Assembly (NCBI GenBank): GCA_033964015.1
Contig: CM066921.1
Location: 22,921,355-22,985,354 of the forward strand
Direction: 5' to 3'
DNA: 64,000 nucleotides
DNA from: Scolanthus callimorphus
Lineage: Eukaryota > Cnidaria > Anthozoa > Actiniaria > Edwardsiidae
The notes below the pieces were generated by a model that made no database searches, was not told the origin of the DNA, and saw only the letters and a program-made list of their open reading frames with translations. The translations under genes were made by a program, and so were the position numbers. Positions 47,126-58,669 of this stretch are shown piece after piece. Each line of letters opens with the position of its first letter. The first letter of the stretch is position 1.

Positions 47126-47244
47126 GTCTACGGCCATACCATCGGGAAAGCACCGGTTCTCGTTCGATCACCGAAGTTAAACCCGGTCGGGCGAAGATAG
47201 TACTTAGACGGGTGACCGCTCGGGAATACTTCGTGCTGTAGACT
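47126..47244 (+). rRNA. 5S rRNA: 5S rRNA gene, copy 69
   Basis: CCGCTCGGGAAT variant in the C-box region, shared only with the genes that follow transposon copies 2 and 3. Confidence 0.96.
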
Positions 47245-47743
47245 TTTTTGGGAGTTAGTACACTTTTGGAAATAGTCTCTCTTTATTTCAGAAAAAGAAT
47301 AAACGGAAAGGAAAGAAAGGAAAGCGCGATCTCTGTTTCAGTTATAGTAGGGCGAAGCACCTAATTTTTTGCGGGAATATTTCCACCGAGGGCGCGGTGT
47401 TAATTCAATTAACTCGCACGCTTTCTCATGAAATAGAATTTTTTTAGCTGTATTCGTAGCTGCCAGTTTAAAAATCACTTTTGTGCGTTAGATGGCTGCA
47501 TGACGTACAAAACGTGCGCGCAATAGAACACGACGACGTCATAGACACAATCAGCGAGTTAGCGAGTTAGAACGTAACGATGCAACTAGCGGAAAATAGT
47601 TTGTCGAAGCTCTTCGATCGTTCGTGCAGGGACTTACAAAATGACTTGAAAAGCGGGGTTCCGTGGGATTAAAACTACAATGCTGAATTAGGTAAACTCC
47701 AAATCCTCCAATTCAAATACGCTACAGGAAACCAAGCTTAGAC

Positions 47744-47861
47744 GTCTACGGCATACCATCGGCAATGCACCGGTTCTCGTTCGATCACCGAAGTTAAACC
47801 CGGTCGGGCGAACATGGTACTTAGACGGGTGACCGCTTGGGAATACTTCGTGCTGTATACT
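47744..47861 (+). rRNA. 5S rRNA: 5S rRNA gene, copy 70 (helix I variant)
   Basis: CGGCAATGC family with AACATGGTAC and the 3' end CTGTATACT. The G to T change mismatches one base of the terminal helix (GTCTAC against GTATAC). The same set recurs at 50,934 and 58,552. Confidence 0.92.
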
Positions 47862-48352
47862 TTTTGGGAGTTAGTACACTTTTGGAAATAGTCTCTCTTT
47901 ATTTCAGAAAAAGAATAACGGAAAGGAACGAAAGGAAAGCGTGATCTCTGTTTCAGTTATAGTAGGGCGAAGCACCTAATTTTTTGCGGGAACATTTCCA
48001 CCGAGGGCGCGGTGTTAAATCAATTAACTCGCACGCTTTTCTCATGAAATACAATTTTTTTAGCTGTATTCGTAGCTGCCAGTATAAAATCACTTGTGTG
48101 CGTTAGATGACTGCATGACGTACAAAACGTGCGCGCAATAGAACACGACGACGTCATAGACACAATCAAGCGAGTTAGAACGTAAGGATGCAATTAGCGG
48201 AAAATAGTTTGTCGAACCTCTTCGATCGCTCGTGCAGGGACGTACAAAATGACTTGAAAAGCGTGGGTTCCGTGGGATTAAAACTACAATGCTGAATTAG
48301 GTAAACTCCAAATCCTCCAATTCAAATACGCTACAGGAAACCAAGCATAGAC

Positions 48353-48471
48353 GTCTACGGCCATACCATCGGGAAAGCATCGGTTCTCGTTCAATCACCG
48401 AAGTTAAACCCGGTCGGGCGAAGATAGTACTTAGACGGGTGACCGCTTGGGAATACTTCGTACTGTAGACT
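48353..48471 (+). rRNA. 5S rRNA: 5S rRNA gene, copy 71
   Basis: AAGCATCGG, GTTCAATCACC and CGTACTGTAGACT. The CGTACTG marker is shared with 51,539 and 59,162, each directly after a helix I variant gene. Confidence 0.94.
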
Positions 48472-48720
48472 TTTTGGGAGTTAGTACACGTTTGGAAATA
48501 GTCTCTCCTTATTTCAGAAAAAGAATAAACGGAAAGGAAAGAAAGGAAAGCGCGACCTCTGTTTCAGTCATAGTAGAGCGAAGCACCTATTTTTTGCGGG
48601 AATATTTCCACCGAGAGGCGCGGTGTTAAATTAATTAACTCGCACGCTTTCTCATGAAATCCAATTTTTAGCTGTATTCGTAGCTGCCAGTATAAAATCA
48701 CTTGTGTGCGTTAGATGACT

Positions 48721-49124
48721 GCATGACGTACAAAACGTGCGCGCAATAGAACACGACGACGTCATAGACACATCAAGCGGTTGGAACGTAACGATGCAAT
48801 TAGCGGAAAATAGTTTGTCGAACCTCTTCGATTGTTCGTGCAGGGACGGACAAAATGACTTGAAAAGCGTGGGTTCCGTGGGATTAAAACTACAATGCTG
48901 AATTAGGTAAACTCCAAATCCTCCAATTCAAATACACACGTTTTGCATGACGTACAAAACGTGCGCGAGAACACGACGACGTCTTAGACACAATCAAGCG
49001 AGTAGAACGTAACGATGCAATTAGCATACCTCTTCGATCGTTCGTGCAGGACGTACAAATGACTTAAAAAGCGTGGGTTCCGGATTAAAACTACAATGCG
49101 TAAACTCCTAATCCTCCAATTCAC
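48721..49124. repeat. Partial spacer duplication 7 (eroded)
   Basis: Join at about 48,936 with ACACGTTTTGCATG. The second segment has lost many 3-17-base pieces. Confidence 0.88.
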
Positions 49125-49140
49125 GCTACAGAGCTTTGAC

Positions 49141-49237
49141 GTCTACGGCCATACCATCGGCAAAGGTTTCTCGTTCGGAAGTTAAAGAAATAGTACTTAG
49201 ACGGGTGACCGCTTGGGAATACTTCGTGCTGTAGACT
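49141..49237 (+). pseudogene. 5S rRNA: 5S rRNA copy 72, multiply deleted
   Basis: Only 97 nt. Blocks are missing around CAAAGGTTTCTCG, TTCGGAAGTT and TTAAAGAAATAG, removing the helix III 3' strand and much of helix II, while the 5' end and C-box to terminator part are intact. The preceding 180 bp of spacer is shattered in the same way. Either a dead copy or a local consensus failure. Confidence 0.85.
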
Positions 49238-49728
49238 TTTTTGGGAGTTAGTACACTTTTGGAAATAGTCTCTCTTCATTTCAGAAAAAGAATAAACGGA
49301 AAGGAACGAAAGGAAAGCGCGATCTCTGTTTCAGTTATAGTAGGGCGAAGCACTTAATTTTTTGCGGGAATATTTCCACCGAGGGAGCGATGTTAAATCA
49401 TTAACTCGCACGCTTTCTCATGAAATACAATTTTTTTAGCTGTATTCGTAGCTGCAAGTATAAAATCACTTTTGTGCATTAGATGGCTGCATGACGTAAC
49501 AAAACGTGCGCGCAATAGAACACGACGACGTCATAGACACAATCAAGCGAGTTAGAACGTAACGATGCAATTAGCGGAAAATAGTTTGTCGAACTCTTCG
49601 ATCGTTCGTGCAGGGACGTACAAAATGGCTTGAAAAGCGTGGGTTCCGTGGGATTAAAACTACAATGCTGAATTAGGTAAACTCCAAATCCTCCAATTCA
49701 AATACGCTACAGGAAACCAAGCTTAGAC

Positions 49729-49847
49729 GTCTACGGCCATACCATCGGGAAAGCACCGGTTCTCGTTCGATCACCGAAGTTAAACCCGGTCGGGCGAAGA
49801 TAGTACTTAGACGGGTGACCGCTTGGGAATACTTCGTGCTGTAGACT
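49729..49847 (+). rRNA. 5S rRNA: 5S rRNA gene, copy 73
   Basis: Majority gene sequence. Terminator CTATTTGGG has at most three consecutive T. Confidence 0.95.
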
Positions 49848-50327
49848 ATTTGGGAGTTAGTAGACTTTGGAAATAGTCTCTCCTTATTTCAGAAAAAGAA
49901 TAAACGGAAAGGAAAGCGCGACCTCTGTTTCAGTCATAGTACGGCGAAGCACCTAATTTTTTGCGGGAATATTTCCACCGAGAGCGCGATGTTAAATTAA
50001 TTACTCGCACGCTTTCTCATGAAATCCAATTTTTTAGCTGTATTCGTAGCTGCAAGTATAAAAATCACTTTTGTGCATTAGATGGCTGCATGACGTACAA
50101 AACGTGCGCGCAATAGACACGACGACGTCATAGACACAATCAAGCGAGTTAGAACGTAACGATGCAATTAGCGGAAAATAGTTTGCACGAACCTCTTCGA
50201 TCGTTCGTGCAGGGACGTACAAAATGGCTTGAAAAGCGTGGGTTCCGTGGGATTAAAAACTAAATGCTGAATTAGGTAAACTCCCAATCCTCCAATTCAA
50301 ATACGCTACAGGAAACCAAGCATAGAC

Positions 50328-50442
50328 GTCTACGGCCATACCATCGGGGAACACCGGTTCTCGTTCGATCACCGAAGTTAAACCGGTCGGGCGAATATAG
50401 TACTTAGACGGTGACCGCTTGGAATACTTCGTGCTGTAGACT
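50328..50442 (+). rRNA. 5S rRNA: 5S rRNA gene, copy 74
   Basis: 115 nt, with single-base losses at GGGGAACACC, AAACCGG, GACGGTGACC and CTTGGAAT. GCGAATATAG. Interrupted terminator CTATTTT. Indel pattern suggests consensus noise. Confidence 0.88.
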
Positions 50443-50933
50443 ATTTTGGGAGTTAGTACACTTTTGGAAATAGTCTCTCCTTATTTCAGAAAAAGAATAA
50501 ACGGAAAGGAAAGAAAGGAAAGCGCGACCTCTGTTTCAGTCATAGTACGGCGAAGCACCTAATTTTTTGCGGGAATATTTCCACCGAGAGCGCGGTGTTA
50601 AATTAATTAACTCGCACGCTTTCTCATGAAATCCAATTTTTTAGCTGTATTCGTAGCTGCCAGTATAAAAATCACTTTTGTGCATTAGAAGGCTGCATAA
50701 CGTACAAAACGTGCGCGCATAGAACACGACGACGTCATAGACACAATCAAGCGAGTAAGAACGTAACGATGCAACTAGCGGAAAATAGTTTGTCGAAGCT
50801 CTTCGATCGTTCGTGCAGGGACTTACAAAATGACTTGAAAAGCGTGGGTTCCGTGGGATTAAAACTACAATGCTGAATTAGGTAAACTCCAAATCCTCCA
50901 ATTCAAATACGCTACAGGAAACCAAGCTTAGAC

Positions 50934-51050
50934 GTCTACGGCAATACCATCGGCAATGCACCGGTTCTCGTTCGATCACCGAAGTTAAACCCGGTCGGGC
51001 GAAGATGGTACTAGACGGGTGACCGCTTGGGAATATTCGTGCTGTATACT
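50934..51050 (+). rRNA. 5S rRNA: 5S rRNA gene, copy 75 (helix I variant)
   Basis: GGCAATACC, CGGCAATGC, GATGGTAC and the CTGTATACT end. Same family as 47,744, with two extra base losses. Confidence 0.9.
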
Positions 51051-51538
51051 TTTTTGGAGTTAGTACACTTTGGAAATAGTCTCTCTTTATTTCAGAAAAA
51101 GAATAACGGAAAGGACGAAAGGAAAGCGTGATCTCTGTTTCAGTTATAGTAGGGCGAAGCACCTAATTTTTTGCGGGAACATTTCCACCGAGGGCGCGGT
51201 GTTAAATCAATTAACTCGCACGCTTTCTCATGAAATACAATTTTTTTAGCTGTATTCGTAGCTGCCAGTATAAAAATCACTTGTGTGCGTTAGATGACTG
51301 CATGACGTACAAAACGTGCGCGCAATAGAACACGACGACGTCATAGACACAATCAAGCGAGTTAGAACGTAAGGATGCAATTAGCGGAAAATAGTTTGTC
51401 GAACCTCTTCGATCGCTCGTGCAGGGACGTACAAAATGACTTGAAAAGCGTGGGTTCCGTGGTATTAAAACTACAATGCTGAATTAGGTAAACTCCAAAT
51501 CCTCCAATTCAAATACGCTACAGAAACCAAGCTTAGAC

Positions 51539-51657
51539 GTCTACGGCCATACCATCGGGAAAGCACCGGTTCTCGTTCAATCACCGAAGTTAAACCCGGT
51601 CGGGCGAAGATAGTACTTAGACGGGTGACCGCTTGGGAATACTTCGTACTGTAGACT
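51539..51657 (+). rRNA. 5S rRNA: 5S rRNA gene, copy 76
   Basis: GTTCAATCACC with CGTACTGTAG. Confidence 0.95.
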
Positions 51658-52148
51658 TTTTTGGGAGTTAGTACACGTTTGGAAATAGTCTATCCTTATT
51701 TCAGAAAAGAATAAACGGAAAGGAAAGAAAGGAAGCGCGACCTCTGTTTCAGTCATAGTAGAGCGAAGCACCTAATTTTTTGCGGGAATATTTCCACCGA
51801 GAGCGCGGTGTTAAATTAATTAACCTCGCACGCTTTCTCATGAAATCCAATTTTTTAGCTGTATTCGTAGCTGCCAGTATAAAAATCACTTGTGTGCGTT
51901 TAGATGACTGCATGACGTACAAAACGTGCGCGCAATAGAACACGACGACGTCATAGACACAATCAAGCGGGTTGGAACGTAACGATGCATTAGCGGAAAA
52001 TAGTTTGTCGAACCTCTTCGATTGTTCGTGCAGCGACGGACAAAATGACTTGAAAAGCGTGGGTTCCGTGGGATTAAAACTACAATGCTGAATTAGGTAA
52101 ACTCCAAATCCTCCAATTCAAATACGCTACAGGAAACCAAGCTTAGAC

Positions 52149-52267
52149 GTCTACGGCCATACCATCGGCAAAGCACCGGTTCTCGTTCGATCACCGAAGT
52201 TAAACCCGGTCGGGCGAAGATAGTACTTAGACGGGTGACCGCTTGGGAATACTTCGTGCTGTAGACT
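52149..52267 (+). rRNA. 5S rRNA: 5S rRNA gene, copy 77
   Basis: CGGCAAAGCACC. T7 terminator. Downstream spacer has ATAATAGGG and CACAGAGGG, as after 55,342 and 59,771. Confidence 0.96.
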
Positions 52268-52758
52268 TTTTTTGGGAGTTAGTACACTTTTGGAAATAGT
52301 CTCTCTTTATTTCAGAAAAAGAATAAACGGAAAGGAACGAAAGGAAAGCGCGATCTCTGTTTCAGTTATAATAGGGCGAAGCACCTAATTTTTTGCGGGA
52401 ATATTTCCACAGAGGGCGCGGTGTTAAATCAATTAACTCGCACGCTTTCTCATGAAATACAATTTTTTAGCTGTATTCGTAGCTGCCAGTATAAAAATCA
52501 CTTGTGTGCGTTAGATGACTGCATGACGTACAAAACGTGCGCGCAATAGAACACGATGACGTCATAGACACAATCAAGCGAGTTAGAACGTAACGATGCA
52601 ATTAGCGGAAAATAGTTTGTCGAACCTCTTCGATCGCTCGTGCAGGGACGTACAAAATGACTTGAAAAGCGTGGGTTCCGTGGGATTAAAACTACAATGC
52701 TGAATTAGGTAAACTCCAAATCCTCAATTCAAATACGCTACAGGAACCAAGCTTAGAC

Positions 52759-52875
52759 GTCTACGGCCATACCATCGGAAAGCACCGGTTCTCGTTCAAT
52801 CACCGAAGTTAAACCCGGTCGGGCGAAGATAGTACTTAGACGGTGACCGCTTGGGAATACTTCGTGCTGTAGACT
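52759..52875 (+). rRNA. 5S rRNA: 5S rRNA gene, copy 78
   Basis: GTTCAATCACC with two lost bases (TCGGAAAG, GACGGTGACC). Last gene before transposon copy 2. Confidence 0.94.
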
Positions 52876-53336
52876 TTTTTGGGAGTTAGTACACTTTTGG
52901 AAATAGTCTCTCCTTATTTCAGAAAAAGAATAAACGAAAGGAAAGAAAGGAAAGCGCGAACCTCTGTTTCAGTCATAGTACGGCGAAGCACCTAATTTTT
53001 TGCGGGAATATTTCCACCGAGAGCGCGGTGTTAAATTAATTAGGACGTGTCATTATTTACCGGGGGGGGGAGGGCTCCCATTTTTTTCAAACAAGGCTAA
53101 AAAAAAGTAGGACCCTCCCCTTGAACATAACAAAAAAAAAATGTGACCCTCCCCCAGTCGTAGGTAAAAAAAAATGGGACCTCCCCCATGTAATTATTTC
53201 TGAAAACCAGGCAGACTATTGTCCGAGTGATACAATGTCTCTTTCATTCTTCTTAAATAGAAAAACGTTTTTTTCTTACTTCTGCCAAAGCTACGGAACC
53301 GCGGTTATTGTTTATGGCCTAGAGTATTATGTATTT

Positions 53337-53449
53337 AACCATTATCCTGCGAGATTGCGCAGAATTCGTCTGATACTTAGGCGACGAGAGACGAAGTCCC
53401 GAGTTGGCAAAATCAGACGATATCTGCAAAATCGAGCAGGATAATGGTT
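53337..53449. repeat. Internal foldback in transposon copy 2
   Basis: Same AACCATTATCCTGC arms as in copy 1, with a few single-base losses in the right arm. Confidence 0.8.
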
Positions 53450-53705
53450 TTATATTCAGCACATCGATAGCACAAAAAACCCCGAAAAAATGACTTTTGT
53501 GTATATTTACGAGCTCAAAACATCATATTTTCCTCAGAGACGGATATCGCAGGATAGCTGTCATGTACAGAAGACAGCTATTGGCGTTCCAATGACCATA
53601 TTTTGGCAGTGCATCGATGTGCTGAATAATAATGGGTAATACACGGGAAAAATGCAGTGATCCTCCCTCTGTAAGTACAGCGGCGTAGCCAGGAATTTCT
53701 GAAGA

Positions 53706-53720
53706 GGGGGGGGGGGGGGG
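53706..53720. repeat. Poly-G tract in transposon copy 2
   Basis: G15 between GGAATTTCTGAAGA and CGGATAGTGG. Confidence 0.9.
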
Positions 53721-54734
53721 CGGATAGTGGAACATTGGGACGAAAATGTTCAAATTTCCTCCAGCAAATACAGTAAATGATGGGAATTGTATGATTAACG
53801 TGATCCCACCTCTCCCGTCCCCTATTTGACCTAGTACTGAAGACATTTTACCGAAAAAGGGGGTTGTATATCTTTCGTTGCGCGCGAAGCGCGCCCGAAT
53901 TTTGATAGACGCATTTCATCAAGCCTCAGAGAAGGGTATTGAACATGTTTTGTGCACGGTATAGTATATATTCATGCGCACAACTGTGCGCCGCAAATGA
54001 AGAAATTATTGATATTTATGTGCGCCAAGCGCGGCCCAACGGACGAATTTCTATGCTTGTAACGTCGAAAACTCACGCTTAATGGAGACTTCTTTCAAAC
54101 ATATAGTGACTTGCCCGCCAGGCCTATCATTGCAGGGCATTTTTGGGAGAGTTTGCTTTTCCTCGTCAAGATACACTTGTTCTTGTAAACGCGAAGCGCG
54201 CTGAAAATTTTATAGAGAAGTTGCTGAAATAACCACTACCGCCATCTGTTCTACCCTCTTCATCGTCCAAATGTTTGATGAAAAAATTTGACCCTCCCCA
54301 AACAGGAGTGAAAAAAATTTGGACCCTCCTTTAGACACGCGAAAAAAATTAGTACCCTCCCCACAAATAGGAGCCCTCCCCCCCCAAACTAAATAATGAC
54401 ACGTCCCTTAACTCGCACGCTTTCTCATGAAATCCATTTTTTTAGCTGTATTCGTAGCTGCCAGTATAAAAATCACTTGTGTGCGTTAGATGACTGCATG
54501 ACGTACAAACGTGCGCGCAATAGAACACGACGACGTCATAGACACAATCAAGCGAGTTGGAAGGTAACGATGCAATTTGCGGAAAATAGTTTGTCGAACC
54601 TCTTCGATCGTTCGTGCAGGGACGGACAAAATGACTTGAAAAGCGTGGGTTCCGTGGGATTAAAACTACAATGCTGAAGTAGGTACACTCAAAATCCTCC
54701 AATTCAAATACGCTACAGGAAACCAAGCTTAGAC

Positions 54735-54852
54735 GTCTACGGCCATACCATCGGGAAAGCACCGGTTCTCGTTCGATCACCGAAGTTAAACCGGTCGGGC
54801 GAAGATAGTACTTAGACGGGTGACCGCTCGGGAATACTTCGTGCTGTAGACT
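54735..54852 (+). rRNA. 5S rRNA: 5S rRNA gene, copy 79
   Basis: CCGCTCGGG marker of the unit to the right of a transposon copy. One C lost (AAACCGG). Confidence 0.95.
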
Positions 54853-55341
54853 TTTTTGGGAGTTAGTACACTTTTGGAAATAGTCTCATTTATTTCAGAA
54901 AAAGAATAAACGGAAAGGAAAGAAAGGAAAGCGCGATCTCTGTTTCAGTTATAGTAGGGCGAAGCACCTAATTTTTTGCGGGAATATTTCCACCGAGGGC
55001 GCGGTGTTAAATCAATTAACTCGCACGCTTTCTCATGAAATACATTTTTTTAGCTGTATTCGTAGCTGCCAGTATAAAAATCACTTTTGTGCGTTAGATG
55101 GCTGCATGACGTACAAAACGTGCGCGCAATAGAACACGACGACGTCATAGACACAATCAAGCGAGTTAGAACGTAACGATGCAATTAGCGGAAAATAGTT
55201 TGTCGAAGCTCTTCGATCGTTCGGCAGGGACGTACAAAATGACTTAAAAAGCGTGGGTTCCGTGGGATTAAAACTACAATGCTGAATTAGGTAAACTCCA
55301 AATCCTCCAATTCAATACACCACAGGAAACCAAGCTTAGAC

Positions 55342-55460
55342 GTCTACGGCCATACCATCGGGAAAGCACCTGTTCTCGTTCGATCACCGAAGTTAAACCC
55401 GGTCGGGCGAAGATAGTACTTAGACGGGTGACCGCTTGGGAATACTTCGTGCTGTAGACT
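55342..55460 (+). rRNA. 5S rRNA: 5S rRNA gene, copy 80
   Basis: GCACCTGTTCTCG replaces GCACCGGTTCTCG, breaking one helix III pair. Shared only with 62,374. Pre-gene site is ACACCACAGG. Confidence 0.94.
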
Positions 55461-55952
55461 TTTTTGGGAGTTAGTACACTTTTGGAAATAGTCTCTCTTT
55501 ATTTCAGAAAAAGAATAAACGGAAAGGAACGAAAGGAAAGCGCGATCTCTGTTTCAGTTATAATAGGGCGAAGCACCTAATTTTTTGCGGGAATATTTCC
55601 ACAGAGGGCGCGGTGTTAAATCAATTAACTCGCACGCTTTCTCATGAAATACATTTTTTTAGCTGTATTCGTAGCTGCCAGTATAAAAATCACTTGTGTG
55701 CGTTAGATGACTGCATGACGTACAAAACGTGCGCGCAATAGAACACGATGACGTCATAGACACAATCAAGCGAGTTAGAACGTAACGATGCAATTAGCGG
55801 AAAATAGTTTGTCGAACCTCTTCGATCGCTCGTGCAGGGACGTACAAAATGACTTGAAAAGCGTGGCTTCCGTGGGATTAAAACTACAATGCTGAATTAG
55901 GTAAACTCCAAATCCTCCAATTCAAATACGCTACAGGAAACCAAGCTTAGAC

Positions 55953-56068
55953 GTCTACGGCCATACCATCGGAAAGCACCGGTTCTCGTTCATCACCGAA
56001 GTTAAACCCGGTCGGGCGAAGATAGTACTTAGACGGGTGACCGCTTGGGATACTTCGTGCTGTAGACT
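55953..56068 (+). rRNA. 5S rRNA: 5S rRNA gene, copy 81
   Basis: Lost bases at TCGGAAAG, GTTCATCACC and TTGGGATAC. The middle loss may derive from the GTTCAATC family. Last gene before transposon copy 3. Confidence 0.93.
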
Positions 56069-56525
56069 TTTTTGGGAGTTAGTACACTTTTGGAAATAGT
56101 CTCTCCTTATTCAGAAAAAGAATAAACGGAAAGGAAAGAAAGAAAGCGCGACCTCTGTTTCAGTCATAGTAGGGCGAAGCACCTAATTTTTTTGCGGGAA
56201 TATTTCCACCGAGAGCGCGGTGTTAAATTAATTAGGGACGTGTCATTATTTACCGGGGGGGGAGGGCTCCCATTTTTTTCAAACAGGCTAAAAAAATTAG
56301 GACCCTCCCCTTGAACATAACAAAAAAAAATGTGACCCTCCCCCAGTCGTAGGTAAAAAAATTGGGACCCTCCCCCATGTAATTTATTTCTGAAAACCAG
56401 GCAGACTATTGTCCGAGTGATACAATGTCTCTTTCATTCTTCTTAATATAGAAAAACGTTTTTCTTACTTCTGCCAAAGCTACGGAACCGCGGTTATTGT
56501 TTATGGCCTAGAGTATTATGTATTT

Positions 56526-56641
56526 AACCATTATCCTGCGAGATTGCGCAGAATATCGTCTGATACTTAGGCGACGAGAGACGAAGTCCCGAGTTGGCTA
56601 AAATCAGACGATATTCTGCAAAATCGAGCAGGATAATGGTT
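56526..56641. repeat. Internal foldback in transposon copy 3
   Basis: Both arms complete. Flanking text is GTATTT on the left and TTATTATTC on the right, with no clear target duplication. Confidence 0.85.
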
Positions 56642-56901
56642 TTATTATTCAGCACATCGATAGCACAAAAAACCCCGAAAAAAATGACTTTTGTGTATTA
56701 TTTACGAGCTCAAAACATCATATTTTCCTCAGAGACGGATATCGCAGGATAGCTGTCATGTACAGAAGACAGCTATTGGCGTTCCAATGACCATATTTTG
56801 GCAGTGCATCGATGTGCTGAATAATAATGGGTAATACACGGGAAAAATGCAGTGATCCACCCTCTGTAAGTACAGCGGCGTAGCCAGGAATTTCTGAAGG
56901 A

Positions 56902-56920
56902 GGGGGGGGGGGGGGGGGGG
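56902..56920. repeat. Poly-G tract in transposon copy 3
   Basis: G19, the longest of the four. Confidence 0.9.
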
Positions 56921-57180
56921 CGGATAGTGAGAACATTGGGACGAAAATGTTCAAATTTCCTCCAGCAAATACAGTAAATGTATGGGAATTGTATGATTAA
57001 CGTGATCCCACCTCTCCCGTCCCCTATTTGACCTAGTACTGAAGACATTTTACCGAAAAAGGGGGTTGTATATCTTTCGTTGCGCGCGAAGCGCGCCCGA
57101 ATTTTGATAGACGCATTTCATCAAGCCTCAGAGAAAGGGTATATGAACATGTTTTGTGTACGGTATAGTATATTATTCAT

Positions 57181-57196
57181 GCGCACAACTGTGCGC
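57181..57196. repeat. Perfect short hairpin in transposon copy 3
   Basis: GCGCACAACTGTGCGC, two 7-base arms around AC. Present at the matching place in all four copies. Confidence 0.85.
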
Positions 57197-57940
57197 CGCA
57201 AATGAAGAAATTATTGATATTTATGTGCGCCAAGCGCGGCCCAACGGACGAATTTCTATGCTTGTAACGTCGAAAACTCACGCTTAATGGAGACTTCTTT
57301 CAAACATATAGTGACTTGCCCGCCAGGCCTATCATTGCAGGGCATTTTTGGGAGAGTTTGCTTTTCCTCGTCAAGATACACTTGTTCTTGTAAACGCGAA
57401 GCGCGCTGAAAATTTTATAGAGAAGTTGCTGAAATAACCACTACCGCCATCTGTTCTACCCTCTTCATCGTCCAAATGTTTGATGAAAAAATTATGACCC
57501 TCCCCCAACAGGAGTGAAAAAATTTGGACCCTCCCTTTAGACACGCGAAAAAAATTAGGACCCTCCCCACAAAAATAGGAGCCCTCCCCCCCCCACTAAA
57601 TAATGACACGTCCCTTAACTCGCACGCTTTCTCATGAAATCCAATTTTTTAGCTGTATTCGTAGCTGCCAGTATAAAAATCACTGTGTGCGTTAGATGAC
57701 TGCATGACGTACAAAACGTGCGCGCAATAGAACACGACGACGTCATAGACACAATCAAGCGAGTTGGAAGGTAACGATGCAATTTGCGGAAAATAGTTTG
57801 TCGAACCTCTTCGATCGTTCGTGCAGGGACGGACAAATGACTTGAAAAGCGTGGGTTCCGTGGGATTAAAACTACAATGCTGAAGTAGGTACACTCAAAA
57901 TCCTCCAATTCAAATACGCTACAGGAAACCAAGCTTAGAC

Positions 57941-58059
57941 GTCTACGGCCATACCATCGGGAAAGCACCGGTTCTCGTTCGATCACCGAAGTTAAACCCG
58001 GTCGGGCGAAGATAGTACTTAGACGGGTGACCGCTCGGGAATACTTCGTGCTGTAGACT
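57941..58059 (+). rRNA. 5S rRNA: 5S rRNA gene, copy 82
   Basis: CCGCTCGGG marker, as after copies 1 and 2 of the transposon. Confidence 0.96.
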
Positions 58060-58551
58060 TTTTTGGGAGTTAGTACACTTTTGGAAATAGTCTCTCTTTA
58101 TTTCAGAAAAAGAATAAACGGAAAGGAAAGAAAGGAAAGCGCGATCTCTGTTTCAGTTATAGTAGGGCGAAGCACCTAATTTTTTGCGGGAATATTTCCA
58201 CCGAGGGCGCGGTGTTAATTCAATTAACTCGCACGCTTTCTCATGAAATACAATTTTTTTAGCTGTATTCGTAGCTGCCAGTTTAAAAATCACTTTTGTG
58301 CGTTAGATGGCTGCATGACGTACAAAACGTGCGCGCAATAGAACACGACGACGTCATAGACACAATCAAGCGAGTTAGAACGTAACGATGCACTAGCGGA
58401 AAATAGTTTGTCGAAGCTCTTCGATCGTTCGTGCAGGGACTTACAAAATGACTTGAAAAGCGTGGGTTCCGTGGGATTAAAACTACAATGCTGAATTAGG
58501 TAAACTCCAAATCCTCCAATTCAAATACGCTACAGGAAACCAAGCTTAGAC

Positions 58552-58669
58552 GTCTACGGCAATACCATCGGCAATGCACCGGTTCTCGTTCGATCACCGA
58601 AGTTAAACCGGTCGGGCGAAGATGGTACTTAGACGGGTGACCGCTTGGGAATACTTCGTGCTGTATACT
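58552..58669 (+). rRNA. 5S rRNA: 5S rRNA gene, copy 83 (helix I variant)
   Basis: GGCAATACC, CGGCAATGC, GATGGTAC and the CTGTATACT end. Third member of this family in the transposon-bearing part of the array. Confidence 0.92.

Larger units (their letters stand above)
53043..54407. mobile_element. Non-autonomous PIF/Harbinger-like transposon, copy 2
   Basis: About 1,365 bp, same ends, same spacer position and same TTA flanks (53,040-53,042 and 54,408-54,410) as copy 1. One G is missing from the left tip (TTAGGACG), probably a consensus error. Internal landmarks are present in the same order: foldback 53,337-53,449, G15 tract 53,706-53,720 and the GCGCACAACTGTGCGC hairpin. Confidence 0.85.
56235..57614. 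mobile_element. Non-autonomous PIF/Harbinger-like transposon, copy 3
   Basis: 1,380 bp, intact at both ends (GGGACGTGTC / GACACGTCCC) with TTA at 56,232-56,234 and 57,615-57,617. It has subterminal words of the form AAATTAGGACCCTCCCC, three near the left end and three near the right end in the same orientation. Three words GCGCGAAGCGCGC, GCGCCAAGCGCGG and GCGAAGCGCGC lie near 57,084, 57,226 and 57,394. No transposase-like frame. Confidence 0.87.

Noticed and set aside
53121..53444. Plus-strand 107-codon frame in transposon copy 2
   Set aside because: It starts in A-rich subterminal repeats, runs through the foldback, and is broken in the other copies. No sign of selection.
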